This document shows positions 11,217 through 21,083 of a stretch of 64,000 nt of DNA, piece after piece (position 1 is the first letter of the stretch; every line of letters begins with the position of its first letter). This stretch comes from Proales similis (Eukaryota > Rotifera > Eurotatoria > Ploima > Proalidae): assembly GCA_019059635.1 (NCBI GenBank), contig JAGVRJ010000004.1:2232001-2296000 (forward strand), written 5' to 3'. The notes below the pieces were generated by a model. That model saw nothing but the letters and a program-made list of their open reading frames with translations, searched no databases and had not been told where the DNA came from. A program made the position numbers and the translations under genes.

Positions 11217-12923
11217 ATGCGCACGCACGATAGCGATTTAAACGGTTTTGATTGGGAAAAAGCGGTTTTCGCCTTGTTCACGGTAGTATTCATGTTAATA
11301 GCCTTTCTTCAAAAAATAGAGGATAAGAAAGGAAACGACTTGAGCAAACAAAACTTTATTCGCCTCAGCATCAATTCGATCGGGTCTTTTAACTCGAGCG
11401 TGGTGTTCATTGGCCTTGTATCAGAAACCTACTCGTCCGGGGCGTTCATAATTGGCAATGCGATCGGCACTGCTCTTGCTTACATCATTTGCGCCTACTT
11501 GCTGGTGCCAGTCGTTCAGAATTTAAGCCACGACGTTTTTACTTCGCATGTTCTACTGCAACGGTGCTTCGAGGGCAACACCTGTATAAGTGTTCTTACT
11601 TCATTGTCAAGTGTCTTGTTCTCGCTGCTGTACATGACGCTTTATCTGAACAGCTGTGTTATCATACTTGGCACCTTGTTTCCTTCTTATTCTAAATTTA
11701 AACTGCTTATATGGTTGGCCCTGATTATTTTATTCGGCCGGCTCACCAAGTCATTTGAGAACTTTAGCTACGTAAGCCCTTTGCAACTGCTCATATTGAT
11801 TGTCGGCTATTTACTGGCCATCAGTTTCTCAATCGCTGACAAAGAAATTCAAACTGGATCGTTCGAAGGTCTTTGGAAGATATTGGTCGACGCAGAGAAG
11901 ACAAAAATTATCAACACTGCCACCGATTTAAATGTCCGGTACACAGTCTGGAACCAGCTGTTTTCACTGCCTTTTGCATGGTGCTTCATGCATCTGTTCA
12001 GAAATAAAAATTTCAAAAAGTACCATTCAATACAAAGCAAGAAAAAAGGAAGACATCTGATGCTGCTCAACATCCCAATTCTGATTATTGTAAACATAGT
12101 TGTCATTGCGGCTGGACTTGTGAGCTTTCTCTACTTTGCTCAGCCCAACTCACCAAACATTCCGCCCGCGACAAACAAGAACAAAATAGCTACATTATGG
12201 CTTATGGACAGTCTAAATGAGCACTCTCCTTGGCTCACAGGCCTTATATTCGCTTCACTATTCTCAGATTCGATTTTCCAGCACTTGGCTGGTATAAAGA
12301 ATTCAGTCAATCTGATTGTCTATGACCAAATTGCTCCGATCTATGCACAAACGAATAGGGGACAGATTCAAACAAAAAATATAATTCGGTTTTTCTACGT
12401 TCTTCTTCATCTCACAAGTTTGGGCCTGTGCTATTTAATTGACCTGTCAGGCCAGTCTCTCATATCCATATTTTACTGGATAAACAACTGTATAAATGCC
12501 CCGTTTATTGCATTAGTCCTGCTTGCCATTATAAATCCTTACTCTAATCATTTCGGAGCAATTTCTAGCTTCGGATTTTGTATCTCAATATCGGTTCTTT
12601 TAACATTTATCAGATTTATATGCAGTGTGATTGAGGCATCAGAGAACAATGTGATCGCTTTAGACGCTTTGCTATTGAACATGTCTTATACCGATGCTTC
12701 AAAATGGCGTTCAGGGCATTTTAACCGCACAAATGATTTGAAGCTTGAAACTTACTTTACTGTAGTATCAATTTGGTATGGGACAATTTGCGTTTTTTTC
12801 GTTCTAACATTTGGAAGTATTATTAGCCTAGCTTTCTCATTAATCAAACGAAGATCATTTTATCTAAATGAAGATTCAATTGCGCAGCGAAAAAAATATC
12901 TTTTGTGGAATTTAATAAAATAA
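11217..12923 (+). CDS. SLC5-like sodium:solute symporter, divergent, intronless
   Basis: A 568-residue single-exon protein beginning at ATG 11217, with about 12-13 hydrophobic segments along its length. The length, the spacing of segments and stretches such as FSLLYMTLYLNSCVIILGTL and VYDQIAPIYAQTNRGQ fit the sodium:solute symporter fold (SLC5 family, nearest in feel to SLC5A5/6/8/12). Such carriers use the sodium gradient to import iodide, vitamins, monocarboxylates or sugars at the plasma membrane. The substrate cannot be inferred because the usual sodium-site motifs are weak. AT-rich codon use. The stop TAA overlaps a run of AATAAA, the likely polyadenylation signal. Confidence 0.7.
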   Translation: MRTHDSDLNGFDWEKAVFALFTVVFMLIAFLQKIEDKKGNDLSKQNFIRLSINSIGSFNSSVVFIGLVSETYSSGAFIIGNAIGTALAYIICAYLLVPVVQNLSHDVFTSHVLLQRCFEGNTCISVLTSLSSVLFSLLYMTLYLNSCVIILGTLFPSYSKFKLLIWLALIILFGRLTKSFENFSYVSPLQLLILIVGYLLAISFSIADKEIQTGSFEGLWKILVDAEKTKIINTATDLNVRYTVWNQLFSLPFAWCFMHLFRNKNFKKYHSIQSKKKGRHLMLLNIPILIIVNIVVIAAGLVSFLYFAQPNSPNIPPATNKNKIATLWLMDSLNEHSPWLTGLIFASLFSDSIFQHLAGIKNSVNLIVYDQIAPIYAQTNRGQIQTKNIIRFFYVLLHLTSLGLCYLIDLSGQSLISIFYWINNCINAPFIALVLLAIINPYSNHFGAISSFGFCISISVLLTFIRFICSVIEASENNVIALDALLLNMSYTDASKWRSGHFNRTNDLKLETYFTVVSIWYGTICVFFVLTFGSIISLAFSLIKRRSFYLNEDSIAQRKKYLLWNLIK

Positions 12924-13011
12924 GCCAATAGAAATCTTCTGTTTCTTTTGCAATTTATCAAGTCTTGTGCATGGACTTAGTTGATTTTACAGACTCGGAA
13001 AAAAAAATATT

Positions 13012-13083
13012 CTCCGTGACCGGGAATTGAACCCGGGTCTCCCGCGTGACAGGCGGGGATACTCACCACTATACTATCACGGA
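13012..13083 (-). tRNA. tRNA-Asp (GUC anticodon), copy 2
   Basis: Reverse-complement copy of the 8796-8867 gene with the same body over 72 nt. A T run follows the 3' end (read on minus). It sits between the SLC5-like gene and the second EGF gene. Confidence 0.96.
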
Positions 13084-13187
13084 TCGATAGTTCCGTGAGT
13101 ATATTTTTTAAGCTCTATTTTTTTTTATTCTAAAAGCATTTTGTCAATTTTGTTTGAAGAGAGTCTCTATGAATCGAGGTTAAATAT

Positions 13188-14869
13188 TTAGCCCCTAAAA
13201 GGTCGAGTAGGGTTAGTCTTGCTGCTTTCAGTACAGAACTGGCCTGTAAATCCACGAGTGCAAATGCAGGTTAGCATATCATTTCTCAGATAACAGTAGC
13301 CACCGTTTTGGCATGGATTTGATGCACAAGGATTCACTATTTAGCAGTTTTATGATTTTGCAATTTTCTAAATTTTAAAGCTTTTTCGGACTTACTAGTT
13401 TCGCATGTCTTTCCTATAAATTCCGATGGACAGCTACAGAAGAAGTCTTGTCCCTCATTCACAGTGTACGAGTTACACGTTCCTCCATTTTGGCAGGGTT
13501 CAGACGTGCATATATCAACTTGATCACAATTTTTTCCCCGGAAATCCTCTTTGATTTGATGTAAAACTGTAAAGCTATTCTTTTCTGCCTGGATATTCAA
13601 TTCCAACCTGGACATTCACAATAGTAGTTCGGCTCATTATTATATCCTCCCCAAGATGTGCAGGTGCCTCCGTTAGCACATGGCTGTGAAGTACATGGGT
13701 CTTGTTTCTCGCATTGGATGCCCATGTAACCGTCTAAGGAAATTTTCTAATGAAATAGCTCATGGCTTAGATTTTACTTAACAGACCTGAACAATAGCAG
13801 TAGTATGAAGCTCCATAAGAATAGCACTCTCCGCCGTTTTGACAAGGCTGAGATGCACATGCGGTCTTGTATTGGCACAAATTTCCGTAGAAATCATCTA
13901 GAACACATTTTTTGCAACTATGAAGGTGGGGAATAAGAGCTGAATTGCGAGCTTTACCCACCAGAGCATTTACAAACAAAACTCTCTTCCGAATAATGTT
14001 CGCATATTCCATCATTCTGACAAGGTGAGCTCTGACATGGATCCAGCTGCTCGCAGTTTTGTCCAAAATATCCCGCTATTCGAGCAGAATCCAAGCTAAG
14101 AATTTGAATAGAACTTTTATAGCGATAATTTACGATTGCAAGTGCACTGGTAATAGGGCCAATTCTGGTTGAGACTGCATGCGCCATTCACGCAGGGATT
14201 TGAGTCGCAAGCTCTTAGATTGACTTCACACATTTTTCCAGAGAAACCGTCGGTACAAGCGCAAACAGCTTTGCCATCGTTGTTTATCTGACACTGGCCG
14301 TCGTTTTTACACTTGATACGTTCGCACTGGTTGTCTATTTACAATATCACTTATTCGGCTTATTCTAAGCAATGTTTAATTCAAATGAATTTAGAATTAC
14401 AAACCTTGTTCACAATTCACTCCACTATATTGAAAATTACAAAAGCATTCGTATTTATCTTGAGTAATTGGCTGGCAAAAACCATCATTCATGCAGGGTT
14501 TTGCCTGGCATGGGTTAGATTTTTCACACTTGGCCCCGAAGAATTCGGCTGGAAAATTCATTAGAGTTATCATTTTTAAAAGTTCATTCTCTGTTACGTG
14601 GACAAGAGCAGAAGCTCGAGTAGCTATTGTTGAAGCATGTTCCACCGTTTAAGCAAATGCGATCAGCTGAGCAGAGATAATATCCGAGCGAATCTGTCAT
14701 CCAATCAGGCTTGTCGACTTGATCTATCATATTGTTTCCGTAATCGTCATCAATTGACCCTGAAAAAATTCGATTAGAAAAATCATATTTATGTAGTCTC
14801 GTATTTACCTTGGCAAAAGATTGCCTTTAGCAAAAATGCTACATAGAGCGCTGCGATGAAAAATTTCAT
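13188..14869 (-). CDS. Secreted protein with nine EGF repeats
   Basis: About nine exons on the minus strand with introns of 50-70 nt, phase 1. MKFFIAALYVAFLLKAIFC at 14869 is a clear signal peptide. A short acidic N-terminus follows, then nine EGF-like repeats, most of the CxxxPCQNGGxC type; one exon (about 14335-14125) carries parts of three. The final repeat (NPCASNPCQNGGYC) is followed by a short basic tail and TAA at 13188. There is no transmembrane segment and, unlike the neighbour at 8956-10502, no ShK domain. Shared exon phase and orientation suggest that the two are old duplicates. Notch/Delta membership is not supported: there is no DSL, LNR or ankyrin sequence. Confidence 0.85.
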
Positions 14870-15206
14870 TTTGAAGGATATATTTTGTATGATGTATGAA
14901 ATGAGATTAAATTTATAGACAGTCTCACCAACAGCAGGACCCTGGCTTCTATTTAGACAAGAACTAGATATTCGCGACAACCTTGAAAAAAAAAAGTTGA
15001 AAAATCCTTCCAGTGGAGCTAACCAGAGTTCTTAAAGCTTTACTCAATTACCACCATCGAGTTAGTAAACATTTTTGATTAAAAAAAACTCGAAATATGT
15101 CTGGAGGAATCTTGATTTTCATCTGAATCTTGTTTCATTAAGACTCAACTTGACTCTGAGAATCTTTTGAAATGTTTGGAAAAGTTGGGTAGGAAAGAAA
15201 AAAATT
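14870..15206. other. Intergenic, nothing recognised
   Basis: Upstream flank of the second EGF gene. No reading frame or RNA gene seen. Confidence 0.5.
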
Positions 15207-15287
15207 CGCTGCGAACAGGATTTGAACCTGTGCGGGTGACCCCAACAGATTTCGAGTCTGTCGCCTTAACCACTCGGCCATCGCAGC
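15207..15287 (-). tRNA. tRNA-Ser (CGA anticodon)
   Basis: On the minus strand it begins GCTGCGATGGCCGAGTGG and ends with the pairing strand TCGCAGC. The anticodon loop CTCGAAA gives CGA for UCG codons. It has a long variable arm and a T-run terminator, as in tRNA-Ser(GCU) at 7950. Confidence 0.95.
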
Positions 15288-15545
15288 CATGTTGCCAATG
15301 AGTCATGTAAATAGCTAAAATTTAGCTTATGACTCTAAAATACTGTTGCCCAGTGTAGTGGCTAAAAGAACTAAACGATGATTGAGTTTCAGAGGTTAAC
15401 TAGACTTTAAAGATAAAAAAGGTTAATGTTGATTTGAATGATGTAAAAGCCTGTAGGAAATTCGTGAGACTAGTGGATGTTGGATTGAATCTTATAAAAA
15501 TCTTAAAACCTTAATAAATGGCCATATGGTGCCTTCGGCGAGAGA

Positions 15546-16943
15546 ATGCCGCGTTTATGGCTGAGCTACATAATAAGTACGCAACAGAAAAAAAGTTTGA
15601 TTCTCGAAATGCTTCGTGCATATTCAACTGAATTAGCGAATGCGGAGGAGACCGGTAATGGAGAGACATGTCCAATTCAACAAGGTCAAGAGACAACATA
15701 CAATTCTATTCAGCTGCTTACTATGGTTATTGTTTGCACAGCTTTACTTGTTGACGGCATGCTTAACATGGCAATTTTACCACTGATTCCCAGCTTTGTG
15801 AAAGAGTTATCCATTGAGGCCAATCGTTCAGATGCAAACCATCTCCAAGTCCTAATGAGTAAAAATGACATCGCAGTTGGATTTCTTTTCGCAACTAAGC
15901 CAATTGTGCAGCTTATTGTCAATCCGCTAAGTGGCACCTGGGTTGATCATGTTGGCTACGACCTACCCATGACAATCGGGCTTTTGATTGAAATAGGCGC
16001 CACTCTCGGATTCGCCTTGACTGACCAACTTGTTGGATGGTTTTCATCGCGTTTCATGCAAGGTATCGGGAGTGCACTGGCTGTAACAAGCGGGTTCACA
16101 ATGGTTGCCAACTCTTTTCGAGATAACTACAGCCGATCCAAATCCCTAGGCCTGGCAACGACTGCTTTAGCAATAGGGAGCTTCCTATCTGTCCCATTCA
16201 GCGCTTTTTTCTTCCAATTGATTGGGAAAAGAGCTCCATTCATAGCTCTCTCAGTCTTGGCTTTCTTTAACCTAAGTCTACTAATGTTCAAGCTCTTTCT
16301 CAATCGAAGAAAAAGTGCTGAACCAAGTCATACGGCAAAACGACCAATTCCTATTTGGCATCTACTTGCAGATCCTTATATTCTCATTTGTGCAGGTGCT
16401 CTAATAATGGCAAATGCTCCGCTAGCCTTTACAGAGCCGACCATAGCTGTTTGGATGAAGCAAACCTTTGGATCAAGCGAAGGTCAAATTGGACTAATTT
16501 GGCTCTCGGGCTTCCTGCCAAACTTACTCGGCGTGTACTTTGCCGTGAAAATAACCAAGACGCGAACGGACCGGCGATGGCTTTTGATTTTTATCGGACT
16601 GGTGATGGAAGCTCTTTCCTGTCTAAGTTTTCCTTTTATTAAAACGTATTATCTGCTTACACTGCCAATCGCTGTGATATGTTTTGGCTACGGAATGATT
16701 GATGCAACAATACTGCCTACGATGGGCCACTTGGTTGACACACGGCATGAGTCAATTTATGGAAGTGTTTATGCGATCGTAGATATATCTTATTCGTTTG
16801 TTTACGGCTTTGGGCCGATGCTGGCCGGATTTCTCCTTCATTGGCTTAAATTCTTAGGCCTAAGCATTTGCACCTTTCTCCTGATAATTCTGTTTTCTCC
16901 TCTCAGCATCGCACTACGCAAAGTCTATTTTACTGATTTCTAA
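15546..16943 (+). CDS. SLC18-like vesicular transporter (MFS), intronless
   Basis: A major facilitator protein of 444-465 aa with twelve hydrophobic segments. The start is either ATG 15546 or, more likely from the family, the in-frame ATG 15609. Similarity to vesicular monoamine/acetylcholine transporters is strong: LVDGMLNMAILPLIPS in TM1 keeps the Asp needed for amine recognition, and FATKPIVQLIVNPLSG, MQGIGSALAVTSGF, DPYILICAG and VDTRHESIYGSVYAIVD follow in family order. These carriers exchange protons for amines to load synaptic vesicles. The large glycosylated luminal loop after TM1 found in VMATs is only about 25 residues here. It could be an orphan SLC18 rather than a true VMAT or VAChT. 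AATAAA directly follows the stop. Confidence 0.8.
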   Translation: MPRLWLSYIISTQQKKSLILEMLRAYSTELANAEETGNGETCPIQQGQETTYNSIQLLTMVIVCTALLVDGMLNMAILPLIPSFVKELSIEANRSDANHLQVLMSKNDIAVGFLFATKPIVQLIVNPLSGTWVDHVGYDLPMTIGLLIEIGATLGFALTDQLVGWFSSRFMQGIGSALAVTSGFTMVANSFRDNYSRSKSLGLATTALAIGSFLSVPFSAFFFQLIGKRAPFIALSVLAFFNLSLLMFKLFLNRRKSAEPSHTAKRPIPIWHLLADPYILICAGALIMANAPLAFTEPTIAVWMKQTFGSSEGQIGLIWLSGFLPNLLGVYFAVKITKTRTDRRWLLIFIGLVMEALSCLSFPFIKTYYLLTLPIAVICFGYGMIDATILPTMGHLVDTRHESIYGSVYAIVDISYSFVYGFGPMLAGFLLHWLKFLGLSICTFLLIILFSPLSIALRKVYFTDF

Positions 16944-17033
16944 ATAAAAAACGATTTAGTTGCGCTCTTAGCCAATGTGAAATGTTCTATGGGAGCAGCT
17001 GCTTTTCAGTTTGCTGAAATGAAGAAAAAGATT

Positions 17034-17105
17034 CTCCGTGACCGGGAATTGAACCCGGGTCTCCCGCGTGACAGGCGGGGATACTCACCACTATACTATC
17101 ACGGA
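17034..17105 (-). tRNA. tRNA-Asp (GUC anticodon), copy 3
   Basis: Third copy of tRNA-Asp with the same body as 8796-8867, again on the minus strand. A short T run follows its 3' end. It lies between the SLC18-like gene and the small CD225-like gene. Confidence 0.96.
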
Positions 17106-17303
17106 TCGATGAGAAGGCGGCGTAGTTTAAGAATTTTATTTTCCCTAAAAGAACAGCTCTCAAATTATTTAAACATTAACTTCATGTATTGATTAAGTTT
17201 TTAACAGTCGAATGTAAACTTAATTTTCTTCTGATATTGTTCTCGAGCCAAATGTTTTTTTTATCTTTTTCTTCTTTTAATTACGACCAGAAACCAGCTC
17301 AGA

Positions 17304-17717
17304 ATGGAAGGGCAAGAGAATGTCGAGCTAAACCTAATCGAGGATGCTGGTCAGACTCCAAATCAAAAAGAACCAGAGCCATCAAATAAATCAAAGCTAT
17401 GGCTAGTTCTTTCATTATTTGCCTCATTTTTTTGTTGTTGGCCAATCGGTAAAAACTATTTCTTGATTACAACTGATCACATTAATTTAGTTCAGCAATT
17501 GCACGACGATATTTAAGGTGTTGCTGCTGTCTACTTTTCAGGCAAATGGCGGGCGTATGAAAAGAGTAGAAAGCTAGAAGAAGCAAGAAGGGCACGAAAA
17601 ACTGTCATAAAACTAAATTTATTTGCTGTTGCATTCGGGATGTCACTCATTCTGTTATTGGTACTGGCTTTCACATTTATCTGTGATATTGAAGCTCTTT
17701 TTCACCCTATCGATTAA
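17304..17717 (+). CDS. Small CD225/dispanin-like two-pass membrane protein
   Basis: Two exons, 17304-17448 and 17542-17717, joined in phase 1 to 106 aa. An acidic N-terminus of about 30 residues precedes a first hydrophobic segment, LWLVLSLFASFFCCWPIG. Its double Cys and WPIG resemble the CD225 (dispanin, IFITM-like) domain. A basic, Arg/Lys-rich intracellular loop follows, then a second hydrophobic segment (about 77-99) and a short C-terminus. CD225 proteins act in membrane fusion and traffic. Too short for a firm assignment, but loop composition and order of segments agree. Confidence 0.65.
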
Positions 17718-18058
17718 GCTCTTTCTCTAAGTTCTGTAGCAATATGTGAAATTTGAATAAAATGCTCAAGTTTTTACTCAACTCATTCGGTTCGATAATA
17801 AGACGACTTGGCCAATTAACTAGTCATATCAGAGCGTTTTCTTTACTTAAAGGTCAACTGACTGCTTGACATTTTTATGATAAAAATCCATCCGAATGTT
17901 TGCCGTGCTTGCTATCAAGAGCTCAGCTTGAGAGTTGATCGAAGGTTTGCGTTTTAGCGTTATCTTTAGCTGGTGCTTATTTTTCGATAACACACTTTGC
18001 CAATTGCCAACTGCCTTTTTGCTATTCTGAAGTGGCAAGTTTTTATTCTATTTAGAAA
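17718..18058. other. Intergenic, nothing recognised
   Basis: AT-rich gap between the CD225-like gene and the amidase. It contains an AATAAA soon after the stop of the former, near 17757. Confidence 0.5.
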
Positions 18059-19447
18059 ATGATGCCCAGCGAAAGTTTCTCAGCAGTTCTCCCTAGAATT
18101 CAATCAGGCCAAGTAAAATCAGAAACACTGGTCCAAGAATGTTTAGCCAACATCGAAAAAAACTCACATTTGAACGCCCTTATAAATGTGTGCAAGGACT
18201 CGGCCCTTCAAGAAGCCAGAAAACTTGACGAGCAAGCTGCCCAGGGCCACTTTCAGGGCCGGCTTCATGGATGTCCAATTATTGTTAAAGATAATATTCA
18301 CGTGCGCCAATTGCCCAACACAGCCGGATGCCCAGCATTAAATAATTTCATTCCCGAGGTAGACGCTCCTGTTGTAGCCGAACTGAGGAGAGAGGGAGCT
18401 ATTGTTTTAGCGAAAGCCAACATGCATGAGCTTGCGTTTGGTGTGACAAGCAACAATAGAGCATTCGGAGCCGTAGGCAATGCTCATAACGCTCAGTATA
18501 GTGCGGGCGGCAGTAGCGGAGGAACCGGAGCGGCAATCGCAGCCCATATGGCTCCTATAGGACTAGGAACCGACACTGGAGGTTCAGTTCGAATACCGTC
18601 AAGTGTAAATGGTGTGTTTGGACTTCGGCCAACAATCGGCAGATATTCTCAAGAGGGTGTCACGCCGCTTTCGACTTCCAGAGACACGATCGGCCCAATA
18701 TGTAGCCATTTAGAGGATTTGATTCTTATTCACGAAATTGTGACAAAAGAAGAATTCAAATTCGACCAAGTTCTCAAGTTCGGTTTGAAAGGACTAAGAC
18801 TCGGAGTGGCCTGTAATTATCTCTGCGCCGATTTGGACCCGGAAGTCGCAGATGCCTTTGAAAAAGCTAAAGAAAAGCTCGAGCAGCAAGGCGTTGTTCT
18901 GGTGCCGGTCGATATGGAGAGCATAAAAAAAATCGATCAAGAACAACAACTTAAGTTGCTTCACTACGAAGCCAGAGTTGACTTGATTCGATATCTTGCG
19001 AAATACGGAATCGAGAAAACTTTGGCGGAGATTGTCGATGAAATAGCGAGCCCAGATGTGAAAGAAGCTTACAAGAAGTATGTTCTTGAATCGTCACCAG
19101 ACACAGTTCATAAAGACGAGCATGAGCATTTGCTTAAGCAAAGGCAGCAACTTCAAGACGAATACAAAGCTCTATTTGAAACTTATAAGCTTGACGCGTT
19201 GGTCTTTCCGACTCTAAAGCGATTGCCTATCAAATTCAGCGATATCAGTGAGCCTGATAGCACTATACCGCAGTTTATTCGAAACATGAACGCCAACAGC
19301 ATAGCTGGGATACCAGGCCTCACTTTACCAATGGGCAAATCAACTGAAGGTCTGCCTATTGGTATTGAATTCGACACTCTTTGGGGCGGCGAGAATCTTT
19401 TATTTAAAATTGCCACTCTTTCAAAGGACCTTTTCAATCAACATTAG
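18059..19447 (+). CDS. Amidase-signature hydrolase, indoleacetamide hydrolase type
   Basis: A 462-residue, single-exon enzyme of the amidase signature family, starting at MMPSES. The Ser-cisSer-Lys triad is visible: Lys77 in IIVKDNIH, the serine pair 152-153 in AGGSSGGTGAA, and Ser176 in GTDTGGSVRIP. The order and wording of motifs (KANMHELAFGVTSNN, GLRPTIGRYSQEGVTPLS, TRDT-like SRDTIGP) follow bacterial indoleacetamide hydrolase-type amidases more closely than animal FAAH or mitochondrial GatA, as far as I recall those families. It cleaves an amide to acid and ammonia; the real substrate is unknown. No signal peptide. Lack of introns next to intron-rich genes agrees with a bacterial origin but does not prove it. 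Confidence 0.85.
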   Translation: MMPSESFSAVLPRIQSGQVKSETLVQECLANIEKNSHLNALINVCKDSALQEARKLDEQAAQGHFQGRLHGCPIIVKDNIHVRQLPNTAGCPALNNFIPEVDAPVVAELRREGAIVLAKANMHELAFGVTSNNRAFGAVGNAHNAQYSAGGSSGGTGAAIAAHMAPIGLGTDTGGSVRIPSSVNGVFGLRPTIGRYSQEGVTPLSTSRDTIGPICSHLEDLILIHEIVTKEEFKFDQVLKFGLKGLRLGVACNYLCADLDPEVADAFEKAKEKLEQQGVVLVPVDMESIKKIDQEQQLKLLHYEARVDLIRYLAKYGIEKTLAEIVDEIASPDVKEAYKKYVLESSPDTVHKDEHEHLLKQRQQLQDEYKALFETYKLDALVFPTLKRLPIKFSDISEPDSTIPQFIRNMNANSIAGIPGLTLPMGKSTEGLPIGIEFDTLWGGENLLFKIATLSKDLFNQH

Positions 19448-19833
19448 ACAAGGTGGAGAAGATGTGCGATTGAAAATAAAATGTTTTAAATAAACCGGCT
19501 TTGATCAAGCAGTTTCTTAATCAAAGGTGATTAGCTCACTTGTCCGCCGTATCGATTTTAATGATTGAATAAATCCTCCCCCAAAGCCGGATGGCTTCAA
19601 GGTGATAAGCATCAGCTCCTCTACTGATTACATGTGTGCATGAGGTTTTTTGTGAATTTTTATTTGTCAGCGATGAGGCAATAATTAGATGCAGGAAAGA
19701 TTCTGTCATATCACAACAGATTCGATAAGAAAAAAAGAGAGCGAGAGAAGCAGAAAGATAAGCGAATTTATGAGATGATGAATAATACTCGGGTTGCCAT
19801 GGTTGTCTATTCAACGTGAATTTTTCAACAATC
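19448..19833. other. Intergenic spacer
   Basis: It contains AATAAA-like signals for the amidase near 19475-19493 and then the upstream region of the next gene. Nothing else recognised. Confidence 0.5.
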
Positions 19834-20979
19834 ATGAAAAGAGAATCGATTTTACCAGACATTCAAGTCTCAGCCAAGAGCCATGCAACTGAGCCATTGA
19901 AATCAGACTCAGAAAGAGATCATGACTCGCAAGTTTCTGCGCAAAGGACAATTAGAACTGAAGCTTTGAATAAACTTGAATTATTGCGCATTAGTCTGAC
20001 CGGTCCTGGCGAGTCGATCGATTTTCACACTAGTAGCCGAATTAATCAACTATTGGCAAGAACACTTCAACTCGTCGACGAACATTCGGCTTTGAAAGCT
20101 TTCGACTCTCCGACTGGCTTGGATACATTGGTTTTTAATTTCGCTCGGCAAAACTATGCTTTGGAACCAACAGATCCGCTTTTCACGCAGGCGCTTCAAA
20201 TAAAACCGCTGATGGAAGGGAAATTCGCCATAATCTATCGAACTCGATCTAGTGTCCAGCTGGAGCTTTACGATGCCGAAAAACGCATCAAGGCATGCCA
20301 CTTGGGTCGCAGTGTCGATATTCTCAACTACTTGATCGACACGAGCGAAGAAAAGTTGCTTCTCTACTTGGCGCATGTGCATCACGGACGACCTCAGTCA
20401 ATTCTGCAAATATTCGACTCGGCGCTGGATAATTTAAATCAGAATCAAATTAATCAGGCAGTCGAGTCCGTGTGTTTTGATCAGAAGCTGATTGTTTGTC
20501 TTCGGGATTTCACATGTACAAATGACTGTCCCAGAGTATCGATATATCATAGTAAAGACCTCAAGCTCATGTCTCAAATAGGTCAATCCAGTGATCCTAG
20601 CGCCTCGCATTTCATTCCGTCCTCGTTTGCTTTTGTTCAATGTGTAGACCACACTCTCTATTTCAGAGATTTAGAGAGAAAAAAAATCGCTAGTTGCAGT
20701 CTATTCTCACTGAAAGGTGGCTCCGACACACATTTCAGCTCCGAATCGAACGAGCAGTTTTTCATACTCGATTCAAAGTATTTGATTGAGTTCGCCTCGA
20801 GGTACTTGAGAGTATATGATTTGCATGGTCGTCACTTGGCAGCGATTAGAATCAAAATTGACTCGCCATATTTAAAATTGGTTGCAACCGCCGGGCGAGC
20901 GGTCTTTTTCCTTCAGTTCGATGCATGTAAGCTATTTGTGTTCACGCAAGTAATCGAAAAAATAAATGAATTGCAATGA
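19834..20979 (+). CDS. Uncharacterised protein with beta-propeller-like C-terminal region
   Basis: A 381-residue single-exon frame starting at ATG 19834 (MKRESIL). A charged N-terminus of about 40 residues and a helical stretch with leucines (LNKLELLRISL, INQLLARTLQLVDEHSAL) come first. From about residue 110 the sequence alternates short hydrophobic strands with turns (FAIIYRTRSSVQLELYD, LLLYLAHVHHG, ESVCFDQKLIVCLRDF, LIEFASRYLRVYDLHGRHL), which suggests a divergent propeller of the WD/NHL kind. No signal peptide or membrane segment. I do not recognise a family. Good codon structure and length make it a real gene. Confidence 0.65.
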   Translation: MKRESILPDIQVSAKSHATEPLKSDSERDHDSQVSAQRTIRTEALNKLELLRISLTGPGESIDFHTSSRINQLLARTLQLVDEHSALKAFDSPTGLDTLVFNFARQNYALEPTDPLFTQALQIKPLMEGKFAIIYRTRSSVQLELYDAEKRIKACHLGRSVDILNYLIDTSEEKLLLYLAHVHHGRPQSILQIFDSALDNLNQNQINQAVESVCFDQKLIVCLRDFTCTNDCPRVSIYHSKDLKLMSQIGQSSDPSASHFIPSSFAFVQCVDHTLYFRDLERKKIASCSLFSLKGGSDTHFSSESNEQFFILDSKYLIEFASRYLRVYDLHGRHLAAIRIKIDSPYLKLVATAGRAVFFLQFDACKLFVFTQVIEKINELQ

Positions 20980-21083
20980 GCTGCAGCTGTCTGCTTGGTT
21001 TAAAATTCATTTCTTTGATATTTCGGGCAAGTCTAGGGAACACACGAACACACACGAAGTTTGAGTGAGAAAACGAGAGCGGC

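Noticed and set aside
9121-14700. Idea that the EGF genes are Notch or Delta/Jagged ligands
   Set aside because: No DSL, LNR, transmembrane or ankyrin sequence is present in either gene.
16977-17192. Plus-strand frame near 17 kb
   Set aside because: It runs through the tRNA-Asp gene at 17034-17105; the open frame is a by-product of the tRNA sequence.
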